Shown piece after piece: positions 7,062 through 14,600 of a stretch of DNA of 17,536 nt. The notes below the pieces were generated by a model. That model had not been told where the DNA came from and did not search any database. It saw only the letters and a list, made by a program, of their open reading frames with translations. Origin of the DNA: Paraktedonobacter sp035294465 (GTDB lineage: Bacteria > Chloroflexota > Ktedonobacteria > Ktedonobacterales > Ktedonobacteraceae); the NCBI GenBank assembly GCA_035294465.1, contig DATGKW010000139.1:1-17536 (forward strand), written 5' to 3'. How positions within the stretch are numbered: position 1 is the stretch's first letter; each line of letters opens with the position of its first letter. The translations under genes and the position numbers were made by a program.

Positions 7062-7262
7062 ATGTCATTGTTCAACTTTCTCAAGGCTGTTCGCTGTTCA
7101 AAGCGTAAGGGGAAACAGTCGCTTTCTACCAGCGCATCTACTCAACATCTGTGCATCAGAGTCCAGCTTCTCGACCCTGTTTCAGCCAGCAAAACAGCAG
7201 CGGCAGCCTTCCTTATTTGTATGGGATATGATCATCCTGTTTCAAGTCAAGATGACTATTAG
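7062..7262 (+). CDS. Doubtful small frame, 66 codons
   Basis: An open frame that begins with a short amphipathic, basic segment (MSLFNFLKAVRCSKRKGKQ) and ends 21 bases before the convergent folD stop. AAAGGGG lies directly before the ATG, with only one base of spacing, which is too close for efficient initiation. No family is recognisable and the rest of the sequence is compositionally mixed. It may be a real small protein or chance. Confidence 0.18.
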   Translation: MSLFNFLKAVRCSKRKGKQSLSTSASTQHLCIRVQLLDPVSASKTAAAAFLICMGYDHPVSSQDDY

Positions 7263-7283
7263 GGAGATGGCCGCGGTATGGCT

Positions 7284-8132
7284 TTACTGCGGTCCTATCA
7301 GCGTATGGCGAATCAGCATCATACGGGTCAATGGACCAAGACCGCCGGGGACGGGTGTGAGGAACGAAGCGACTTCGCGCACGGCTGCAAAATCCACGTC
7401 GCCTACGACCGTGCCATTGACCGGATTGATACCTGCATCCAGCACGATTGCGCCGGGCTTGACCATATCAGCGGTGATGCTGTGCGGACGGCCAATGCTG
7501 ATCACCAGGATATCCGCGCTGCGTGTAATGCTGGCCAGATCCCGCGTGTGCGAGTGACAGATTGTCACTGTCGCGTCCTGGCGCAGGAGTACCAGCCCGA
7601 TTGGCTTGCCGCCAACATTACTGCGCCCGACGACGACTGCGTGTCGGCCGGCAACAGGCAGGCCGGTTTCGCGCAGAACCGTCAATACCGCGTCTGCTGT
7701 GGAGGGAATGAAGCTCGGAAAGCCCAGCGATAGATTGCCGGCGTTGCGCGATCCCAGTCCATCGACATCCTTTTCAGGTGCGAGCACGTCTGTCACCACG
7801 CGCTGGCGAATATGCTCCGGCAAAGGCAGAAGCAAAACCACGCCGTCGGTATGCTCATTGTTGTTGAGCGTGGCAACCTCCGCGCGCAGTTCGTCTTCGC
7901 TGATCTCGAAAGGATACGCCAGGGTTGCACAGCCCAGGCCGATCTGCTGGCAGGAGCGAATCAACTGACGGCTATAGACCTCAGCGGCGGCATCGTGCCC
8001 AACGATGATCTGAGCCAGGCGCGGGGAACGCCTGTACTGCTTGCGAAATTGTGCGGCCTCGTTCTGCAGTTCTCTGGTCAGGCGCTCCATAAGTGGGCGG
8101 CTATCGAAAATAGTTGCGGACATAAGCTTCAT
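7284..8132 (-). CDS. folD: FolD-family protein with altered catalytic residues
   Basis: A 282-residue homologue of bifunctional methylenetetrahydrofolate dehydrogenase/cyclohydrolase (one-carbon metabolism, cytoplasm). The C-terminal NADP-binding half is well kept: GRSNVGGKP (169-177), CHSHTRDL (192-199), MVKPGAIVLDAGIN (223-236), GDVDF (244-248) and TPVPGGLGPLT (259-269). In the catalytic half the YxxxK motif reads Y53-S-R-Q-L57, so the catalytic Lys (Lys56 of the human enzyme) is Leu. The VQLPLP motif reads LLLPLP (100-105), so the active-site Gln (human Gln100) is Leu101. PCTPxG reads PSTADA (143-148). The Asp residues of KDVDG (121-125) remain. Cyclohydrolase activity is therefore doubtful; dehydrogenase-only activity or another function is possible. 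GAGGAGGGG immediately precedes the ATG at 8132; Met4 at 8123 is an alternative start with more usual spacing. It follows a 63-residue gene on the same strand, separated by a strong hairpin. Confidence 0.82.
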   Translation of the reverse strand: MKLMSATIFDSRPLMERLTRELQNEAAQFRKQYRRSPRLAQIIVGHDAAAEVYSRQLIRSCQQIGLGCATLAYPFEISEDELRAEVATLNNNEHTDGVVLLLPLPEHIRQRVVTDVLAPEKDVDGLGSRNAGNLSLGFPSFIPSTADAVLTVLRETGLPVAGRHAVVVGRSNVGGKPIGLVLLRQDATVTICHSHTRDLASITRSADILVISIGRPHSITADMVKPGAIVLDAGINPVNGTVVGDVDFAAVREVASFLTPVPGGLGPLTRMMLIRHTLIGPQ

Positions 8133-8169
8133 ACCCCTCCTCTTGCTGTTATCATACCAAATCTTTCCG

Positions 8170-8261
8170 TTTCAGGGAACAGGAGGGGTAACAAAGGATG
8201 GGCAAGTACAGGTCTTGATCCGCACTCGCCCATCCTTTGTCACCCCTCCTGTTCCCTGGGA
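8170..8261. repeat. 31-bp inverted repeat forming a long hairpin
   Basis: 8173-8203 and 8228-8258 are reverse complements at 30 of 31 positions; the one mismatch is A8190 against C8241. Two wobble pairs and one A-T pair extend the outer end, and the loop is 24 bases. It lies wholly between the stop of the 63-residue gene and the start of folD, both on the minus strand. No T-run follows either arm. It could be an interspersed palindromic element (REP-like or a MITE) or an intercistronic processing or stability hairpin. Confidence 0.85.
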
Positions 8262-8270
8262 AAAGCCACT

Positions 8271-8462
8271 CTATGGATGAAACCTTTCTGGAATAGCGCT
8301 CATCGGAATGAGTACCCATGAGCCTATCTCGTTCCAATACACCACCTGAAAACCTGGGGCTAGTTGTTGGATCAGCGCAGTTCGCTCTCTGATCTCGGCA
8401 GGGCTCGCCCCGCTCTGCTCGCGTACGTTTAACCAGGTGATCAGTTGTAGTATCTCTTCCAT
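8271..8462 (-). CDS. Small protein of unknown function, 63 residues
   Basis: I do not recognise this protein. It starts with a helical segment (MEEILQLITWLNVREQ), continues with a second charged helix (about 19-35) and ends with a short strand-like stretch rich in Trp, Val and Ile (37-54). There is no signal peptide or membrane helix. The start at 8462 is well supported: the minus strand carries GGAGGAG, and 7 bases separate AGGAG from the ATG. A longer in-frame frame to 8555 would run into the upstream gene without a ribosome binding site. It lies 64 bases after the stop of the Tat-exported protein gene and ahead of folD on the same strand, so shared transcription is possible. Function unknown. 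Confidence 0.6.
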   Translation of the reverse strand: MEEILQLITWLNVREQSGASPAEIRERTALIQQLAPGFQVVYWNEIGSWVLIPMSAIPERFHP

Positions 8463-8526
8463 TTGAGGTCTCCTCCCATATTGGTTGAGTTTCGTACTCG
8501 CATCATTTCCCACATGTCCAGGAAGT

Positions 8527-10149
8527 TTATGCGAGTTCGAGCAGCGGGAAGGCACGATGGCGGCGCGGTGGGCACAGGAAATTCTGACGGCGCGTCGCCG
8601 TCAGGAAGCGCTCCAGCCCATCGTCGTCAGCATCTGCCGCTTCTACTCCGGGGGGTACGCTGGCAGCCGTGCCCCCTCCTTGACCGGCTTTGACATAATC
8701 CAGCGACGCTGCATTGACGCGCATGACGCGGAAGAACTCTGCGGTCGGAACAAAGATGGTAAATTCCAGGGTTGGCTGGAGAGCGCCACCGGGGACATCA
8801 AGCGTATTCAAGCCCGGTCCGTCCATGCGGATGTGCAGCGGCGTGCCATCACCGGCTCGCGAGGAGCGCTGTAGCCCACACAGATGTCCAACGCGATATT
8901 TCTTGTGAGGGTTCGTTACCTGCACGAGCACTGCGGGATCATAGTTGGTCGCCTGGTCGTTCGGCCCAAAGTTGGTAGCGAACAGGTACGCCGACTGCTC
9001 TTTCTGGAAGATGTCGCCTTCGGGCGCGTTCTGGCCGCCTCCATCGGTGAAGGCGTCATTGGGGTCCTCGAAGTACGGCAAACCCGGCTGCCCATTGTTC
9101 ATTTTAGAGCGGAACATGTACTGTACACGTTCCGAAAACGGCTCATCTGGGTCAGCGTAGAATTGAGCCAGATCCTGGATATCGTGGGATAGGTGCTGGA
9201 TCGCCCCGTTGTCGAAGTAGTCTCCGGCGTGGGCGGTCGTCAGAATTGCTGAACTGGTGCCGGCGAACGTGACTGTGGCGCCCGAAGGTGCGCTGCCTCC
9301 TACCTGCTGATCTACGAAGCCCATCCACATCGTAGAGGCCGGATTGATCTCGAAGGCGTAGGGGAAGTTGTTCTGGTTTGCCAGCGTCCTCGGCAATCCT
9401 TGCTGCACAAAGTTCACTCGTGGCGTACCAAAGCTGAAGAGACCATTAAAAGCTGGCGAAGGCACCGACGCACCGTTGAGGCTGTTACTGCCCTGGAACC
9501 AGGCTACCACGTCGGTCGCATGGCCCAGGATATCACTGCGCAGAGTGAAGAGCACGTCATTGGACTCAATCTGGACGGGCACGTTGAAGGTTTGCTTGCT
9601 GATGCCCGGGTTAAGCGGTGAAACGTCGGTCGGGCTCGGTACGGCCTCTTGCAGGACCGGCTGATTGCTCCCATCGTTGCGCAGCGGCATATGGCTGGCG
9701 ACCAGGCTGCTGGGCAAACGATTGAAGTAGGGCAGACCGTAAGAAACGAATACAAAGATCCCGCTTGGGCTAAAAGCATAGTTGGCCTCAATGGTGTTGA
9801 GTGCATTGGCCAGAACCGTTTGATCCGCTAGCGTGGGATTGCGGTTGAGTTTTGCCGGAAGCAGAAAGGTATAGATCGGCCCGAAATGCACCGGAACGCT
9901 GTTAATCGTCTCCACCGGATTGATAAAATTTCCGATATCGAACTGGATGTCAGGGAAGCTGGTCGCGGCCATAGCGACCCTTTTGGGTGCCCAAACCAGA
10001 GCATCGATGCCTGCGAGGGTTGCGGCTGCCGTTGCCGTACCGAAAAGACCAAGCCTGAGCAACTCACGACGGCTCACAGGCGTCTTCGAGATTTTAACAA
10101 TGTCTTCAGCACGAACAACAGGTCTTAGATGGAGGTGTCGATCATCCAT
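8527..10149 (-). CDS. Tat-exported protein of unknown function
   Basis: A 540-residue protein with a clear twin-arginine signal: S26-R-R-E-L-L-R (Arg27, Arg28), a weakly hydrophobic helix (about 33-52) and an A-M-A site at 59-61, so export in folded form, often with a cofactor, is expected. The mature part has no membrane helix. Segments that look conserved are a strand-helix around DVLFTLRSDILGHATDVVAW, an aromatic/acidic patch (YFEDPNDAFTDGG), HLCGLQRSSRAGDGTP, LEFTIFVPTAEFFRVMRV, and a C-terminal TRRQNFLCPPRRHRAFPL. The alternating strands and the PP-rich C-terminus vaguely recall Dyp-type peroxidases, but I do not see their GxxDG motif, so I leave it unassigned. Start chosen at 10149: AAAGGAG lies 10 bases upstream. 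Its own promoter is probably in the gap to the right, and the small gene and folD follow on the same strand. Confidence 0.75.
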   Translation of the reverse strand: MDDRHLHLRPVVRAEDIVKISKTPVSRRELLRLGLFGTATAAATLAGIDALVWAPKRVAMAATSFPDIQFDIGNFINPVETINSVPVHFGPIYTFLLPAKLNRNPTLADQTVLANALNTIEANYAFSPSGIFVFVSYGLPYFNRLPSSLVASHMPLRNDGSNQPVLQEAVPSPTDVSPLNPGISKQTFNVPVQIESNDVLFTLRSDILGHATDVVAWFQGSNSLNGASVPSPAFNGLFSFGTPRVNFVQQGLPRTLANQNNFPYAFEINPASTMWMGFVDQQVGGSAPSGATVTFAGTSSAILTTAHAGDYFDNGAIQHLSHDIQDLAQFYADPDEPFSERVQYMFRSKMNNGQPGLPYFEDPNDAFTDGGGQNAPEGDIFQKEQSAYLFATNFGPNDQATNYDPAVLVQVTNPHKKYRVGHLCGLQRSSRAGDGTPLHIRMDGPGLNTLDVPGGALQPTLEFTIFVPTAEFFRVMRVNAASLDYVKAGQGGGTAASVPPGVEAADADDDGLERFLTATRRQNFLCPPRRHRAFPLLELA

Positions 10150-10182
10150 CGCCTTTTCTCTCCTTTAATTAACTACATCTGC

Positions 10183-10210
10183 ACAATATGACGTTAGCCT
10201 GTATGGTCTA
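10183..10210 (-). promoter_or_regulatory. Candidate promoter of the Tat-exported protein gene
   Basis: On the minus strand, TAGACC (10205-10210) and TATTGT (10183-10188) are 16 bases apart and each matches its consensus at 4 of 6 positions. They lie 34-61 bases before the start codon. The palindrome at 10208-10220 overlaps the -35 box, a position typical of an operator. The match is modest. Confidence 0.28.
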
Positions 10211-10854
10211 CATGCTGTAGCGATCTTCCTGCAAAGACTGACATGCAGAGGGGTATCCTGTGCCTCCCTTTCCTCATCGATGAGTTTGTTGAGAATGCAT
10301 CGAACAAGATTCTTTCTGCTCAGCAAGCAGAGGCATGCAGAGCAAGAATGATCGCAAGCACGCATCAACCTGCGTCCATAGGAATGTTCATCAATAGATA
10401 AAAATGCTGGTGAACTACGCCTGTGTGCGAGGAGCAAACGGTGTGGGGCAAGAGAAAGAGAATCTCAACTGTTGTCTCCTGTACATCTTTTGTACTGCTC
10501 CTTTCTTTTCCCCCGAGGGAAATCTATGAACGGAGTTAAAGGAGTATCTCTACACAGTTTTGATACGGGTAAACAAAACTAGCTTTTCTCCAGAAAGAAA
10601 TTCAGTTTTGTCTTATGAAAAATCTAGGTTAGTCACTAGTGTAGCCAGCCATGTGTCCCTATACAACGTCACTTACTAAGCACTTTGTAGACAGGTAAAA
10701 AACAGTATACTGGCTTTTGCAATAGAAATACACAATTACCATATAATACAAGAATATATCGAGCAGTTTGCAGTATTCCTTCCCTCCCAGGCTCTTTTTC
10801 GCAGCGTTTCTCTCCCATTCAAACGGTTTGAAGATCACCCACATGGTTAAAAAG

Positions 10855-10884
10855 TTGGCAATATGAAACAAAATGCGTTACAAT
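10855..10884 (+). promoter_or_regulatory. Candidate promoter of yajQ
   Basis: TTGGCA (10855-10860) and TACAAT (10879-10884) are 18 bases apart, a good sigma-70-type match at 5 of 6 positions for both boxes. It would start transcription near 10891, leaving a leader of roughly 100 bases before the yajQ ATG. Confidence 0.5.
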
Positions 10885-10987
10885 GCCCTGGGTAATGGAG
10901 ACACCCTGACACTATCTGAAATGTAGAGCACAATGGCGCTGACAAATAGACCTTTTGTCCTATCTCTATGCGAGGAAGAGAAAATAT

Positions 10988-11482
10988 ATGGCTGGTGATT
11001 GTTCATTTGATATAGTATCGCAGTTCGACGAGCAGGAGCTGGTGAATGCCCTCGATCAAACGAGGCGCGAGGTGCAGACTCGCTACGACCTGAAAGATAC
11101 CAGGACGGAAATTTCCCATAGCCAGGGCGTGATAACCATTGTGACGGATAGCGAGATGACGCTCAGGAACGTGCGAGATATTCTGGAGACGAAAGCTGTC
11201 AGACGTGGACTTTCGCTGAAGATCCTTAAATATGGCAAAGAAGAGGTAGCCTCTGGTGGGCGGGTCCGCCAGTCTATCCAGCTTCAACAGGGTATTTCGC
11301 AAGACCTGGCTAAGCAGATCAACAAACAAATCAGGGACAACTTCCCGAAAGTGCGTCCGCAGGTCCAGGGCGATGCTATCCGAGTTGTTGCTAAGAGCCG
11401 TGACGATCTCCAGGCAGTGATCGGTTTCCTCAAGCAAAAGGATTATCCGGTGGCCTTACAGTATATCAATTATCGAGGCTAA
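10988..11482 (+). CDS. yajQ: YajQ-family nucleotide-binding protein
   Basis: A 164-residue soluble protein, the normal length for YajQ (DUF520/UPF0234). Family hallmarks run end to end: SFDIVSQFDEQELVNALDQ (6-24), TRYDLKDT, a central TKAVRRGL, a GGRVRQSIQLQQGIS stretch, LAKQINKQIRDNFPKVRPQVQ, then DAIRVVAKSRDDLQAVI and a C-terminal LQYINYRG. The fold is two ferredoxin-like domains. In E. coli the protein binds nucleotides, and in Xanthomonas and relatives it is reported as a cyclic-di-GMP effector; the role here is not shown. The start at 10988 gives the canonical MAGDCSFDIVS N-terminus and has AGGAAG at 10973-10978, 9 bases before it; the frame is open to 10955 without such a site. A promoter candidate lies about 100 bases upstream. 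The TPR gene follows 160 bases later on the same strand. Confidence 0.95.
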   Translation: MAGDCSFDIVSQFDEQELVNALDQTRREVQTRYDLKDTRTEISHSQGVITIVTDSEMTLRNVRDILETKAVRRGLSLKILKYGKEEVASGGRVRQSIQLQQGISQDLAKQINKQIRDNFPKVRPQVQGDAIRVVAKSRDDLQAVIGFLKQKDYPVALQYINYRG

Positions 11483-11642
11483 GGGCCATCTTTTGAACTG
11501 ATTCAGGAGTAACAGCATACCTGTAAGGTACTTTAGTACCAGAAGTGAGAAGCGATAGCTTAAGCAGGCTCGATTTGTTGTAACCTAGTTTTTACTAGAC
11601 TAATTTTGCCTGCGCCACACAAGATGAGGAAGAAAATCTTTC

Positions 11643-14600
11643 ATGCCTGGGGACAAACACGTTTTCAGTACAGCAATGAGTGCGGCCGATCATTATCGCT
11701 GGGAGAGCCAGTGGGGGCAGGCGGCGCAGGAATACCAGCGAGCCCTGGCCGAGTTCCCAGATGATGTAACGGCGCGTGGTGGACTGGGCTTTTGTTATAT
11801 GCAGTTGAAGCAGTGGCGGCGAGCTCTGGAGGAATACGAGCAGGTTCTCAAGAGCGATATGAGCAACGTCATTGCTCTCAGCAAGACGGCAGAACTCTAT
11901 GTGATTCTGGGCCGGCGAGAAGAGGCATATAAAGCGTATCTGCACCTGGCAGACCTCTATTCACAAGCAGGTCAGGGTGGGCGAGCGGAAGCTGCGTGGC
12001 AGAAGACCGTGCAGTTATCTCCGGGCAACCCTGAACCGCATGAGCGCCTGGCAGCGTACTATTTCAGTAAGAAGGATGTTGCATTGATGATCCAGGAGCG
12101 GCTGGCGGCTGCTCAGGGGTATCTTCAGCGCAAGGATGTCCAGGCGGCGCAGGCGCAATGTGAAGAGGTACTGCGCTTCGATGCCGGAAATGGGCAGGCA
12201 CAGCAATTGCTCTCGCAGATCAGAGCAGTAATACAGCAAGCTTCGGGTTCGCTAACCCACGAGGCAGGTGTTGGTGCGCCTGCTGGGGATACGGTTACGT
12301 TGAACAATTCAAGCGGAGGTAATTCTAGCATCATGGGTAATATGGGTAGCGCAGGCAACTTTGGTGGAGGGCCGGGTCCGGCAATGGCTGCGGCAAATAT
12401 GGCCGGAGGAGCGGCCCCTCGTGGACGCATCGCAGCCACACAGGTGACAAGCGCACTTAAACAGGCACAAGCCTTTCAGACCCAGGGTCGTTTTAACGAT
12501 GCTATCGCCCTCTGCGAGCAGATTTTGCAAAGTGGTTTTGACCGGCCTGACGCGCGGTATTTCCTGGGCTGGTTGTATCAGGAACAAAAACGCTGGGATG
12601 ACGCGATTCGCCAGTTCCAGACGCTCTTGAATGATCCCGACTATGCGCTCTCTTGTTATTATGCTCTGGGCCAGTGCTATCGGGCGCGTGGCGATCTGCG
12701 CACGGCGACAATGCACTTTGACGAAGCGGTCGACCGGGTCAACCTCGATGCCCTTACCCTTGAAGAATCTGACCAGCTGGTGCAGTTGTGCCAGGAAGCA
12801 GCCGATGCCCACCGCCAGTTGGGTGAGCAGGAACAGGCGCTCACGGTCTTCAATGCCCTGCTGGGCTTTTTACGTAGTCGCGGCTGGAACGATAAGGTCG
12901 CCCAGGTTGAACTTATGCTGAAACAGGCGCAGAGTATGCCTCAGACTCCTCCGCCCGCGCAGCAGTCGATCCCTCCACAGATGAGCGCGACACAGGTAAT
13001 AACGCCAGAGCAGGTGCAGGCGATGCAGGCTCAGATGGCTTCGGGTCAGAATGCACCGGTACAAGCGCAGAATGTGCCCCAGGCACCAGCCGCGCAGCAA
13101 CCGGTTCCCACCGGCCAGAATTCGCTGGGCGATCTCCCTGATTGGCTGACGGGCATTCTCAGCGATGCTGATAAAGCTCAGGCGGCAAAAAATGTTGTCC
13201 AGACAGAATCGCCTCCGCCAGCGTCTAGGGCCCCGGCCCAATCTCCAGTAGCGGGACAGTCCGTTGTTTCTCCCGACTGGCTGAACGGCGCGTCCGCTGC
13301 CTCGAACGAGCAGACGATGGTGCTCACGCCTGAACAGATAGCGAAGGCTACTGCCGCTGCCCCGCCTGCTCCACCAGCCGCGCCACCTCCTGCCCCTGCT
13401 CCGATACCTCTTGAGCAAATGAGTCCGGTGCTGCAGAAGCCGCCAGTTCCCGCGTCGAAGGTTTCTGCCGAGGCTCTGCTCAACGAAATCGCCGGGACTT
13501 CACGCGATGAACTGCTGTTGAAGCAGGTAGCCGATTCGGTGGTTGCGAGCACAGCAGGGCTGCCGGAAAATATTCGTATGCAGGTTATCCAGTCGATGCA
13601 GGATATTCAGCGCTACATCAATCATGGCCTGTTAACGCCTGCAACCGAAGAGTGCCTGCGGGTGATCGATCTGGCTCCGCAATATCTGGATATTCACCAG
13701 GTTCTCTGTGAGATCTATGTGCGCCAGGGCAAGATTGAGCAGGCCATCACCAAGTACGCGATCCTGATCGAGACCTACATGGCTAATGGGCGCGTCAGTG
13801 ATGCGATTGCAACCTATCGGCGTATCCTCCAGCTGGAACCGAATAATCTGACCTACCGCGTGCGCCTGATCAGCCTGCTGGCTTCGCAGGGAGATAAAGA
13901 AGAACTCCTGCGTGAGCGCACGCTGGCCGCGGAGTCGTATCTCAAACTGGGATATATGGATCGTGCGCTGACCGAACTGGAGCAGGCGCTGCAGGAAAGC
14001 CCGACCAGCGTGCCGACGCGCCTGAACTATGCGCTGGCTCTACAAAAGCTCGGCCGCACGCAGCAGGCCACAGCCGAGTACCAGCGTGTGTTGCAGGTTG
14101 ATCCGCGCAACCTGATCGCTCTGGTGCGCTGGCACATAGCGATGATCACCGGCGTAAGCTCAACGCGCGCGACAGCTCTGGAGGTCCTGGGCCGCGTTCG
14201 CTGGCAGTTGCGTGGCGAGGGGCAGAAAAACTACGAATTTGTGGCGCGTGAGTATACTCAGGCTGCTGAGACCTATCCCAATAACGCGGATGTGCGTTTC
14301 TCGCTTGGCCAGATTCATCAGCAGGGTGGATACTTTGACCAGGCTATCGACGCTTATCAACTGGCCATGCGCGACAGCTCCTACGAAGTGCTGGCCCGCT
14401 GCAGCACGGCTCAGTGTTTGCTGAAACAGGGCAAGCCGGAGGCCGCTATCCAGCAACTGGAGCAGGCGTTGCAGGCCGTCCGGCTCTCCGGCAGTTCGGT
14501 AGATCCCACCGTATGGGCGGCGCGCCCGCGCGAAGAGGGTGAAGAACACCAGGCCCCGGAGCTAGAGATCTCCCTGCTCCTGGCAAAGATCTATGGGCGT

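Larger units (their letters stand above)
6504..7283. other. Gene-poor region, possibly decayed sequence
   Basis: About 780 bases without a well-supported gene. The minus strand is open in two overlapping frames (6658-6900 and 6662-7084), and the former reads protein-like in its central part (LWTDLMDLFLRYEPNAS). Neither has a good start site or a family I recognise, so a decayed gene with a frameshift is possible. A 17-codon plus-strand frame at 6612-6665 follows a strong Shine-Dalgarno (AGGGGGAAAGAGG). A strong hairpin lies at 6893-6935. A 66-codon plus-strand frame is listed separately at 7062. Confidence 0.4.
10150..10954. other. AT-rich intergenic region between divergent genes
   Basis: About 800 bases without a supported gene. 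Two minus-strand frames (10165-10437 and 10659-10871) have odd composition and no ribosome binding sites, so I leave them out. The gap holds candidate promoters for both flanking genes, a small palindrome (10208-10220, CTACA-TGC-TGTAG), the 7-bp inverted repeat AGTTTTG/CAAAACT (10556-10562 and 10574-10580) with a third copy of CAGTTTTG at 10603-10610, and the palindrome CACTAGTG (10634-10641). The length suggests regulation or an undetected small RNA. Confidence 0.4.

Noticed and set aside
6994..7557. 187-codon plus-strand frame
   Set aside because: Its second half is antisense to conserved folD sequence and no start site is supported.
10165..10437. 90-codon minus-strand frame upstream of the Tat-protein gene
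   Set aside because: Cys/Arg-rich random-looking composition and no Shine-Dalgarno.
10659..10871. 70-codon minus-strand frame
   Set aside because: AT-rich chance frame that overlaps the start of the yajQ promoter; no start site.
11527..11598. Short hairpins GGTAC-TTTA-GTACC and CTAGT-TTTT-ACTAG between yajQ and the TPR gene
   Set aside because: Only five pairs each and no following T-run, so neither is a convincing terminator; sequences like these arise by chance.
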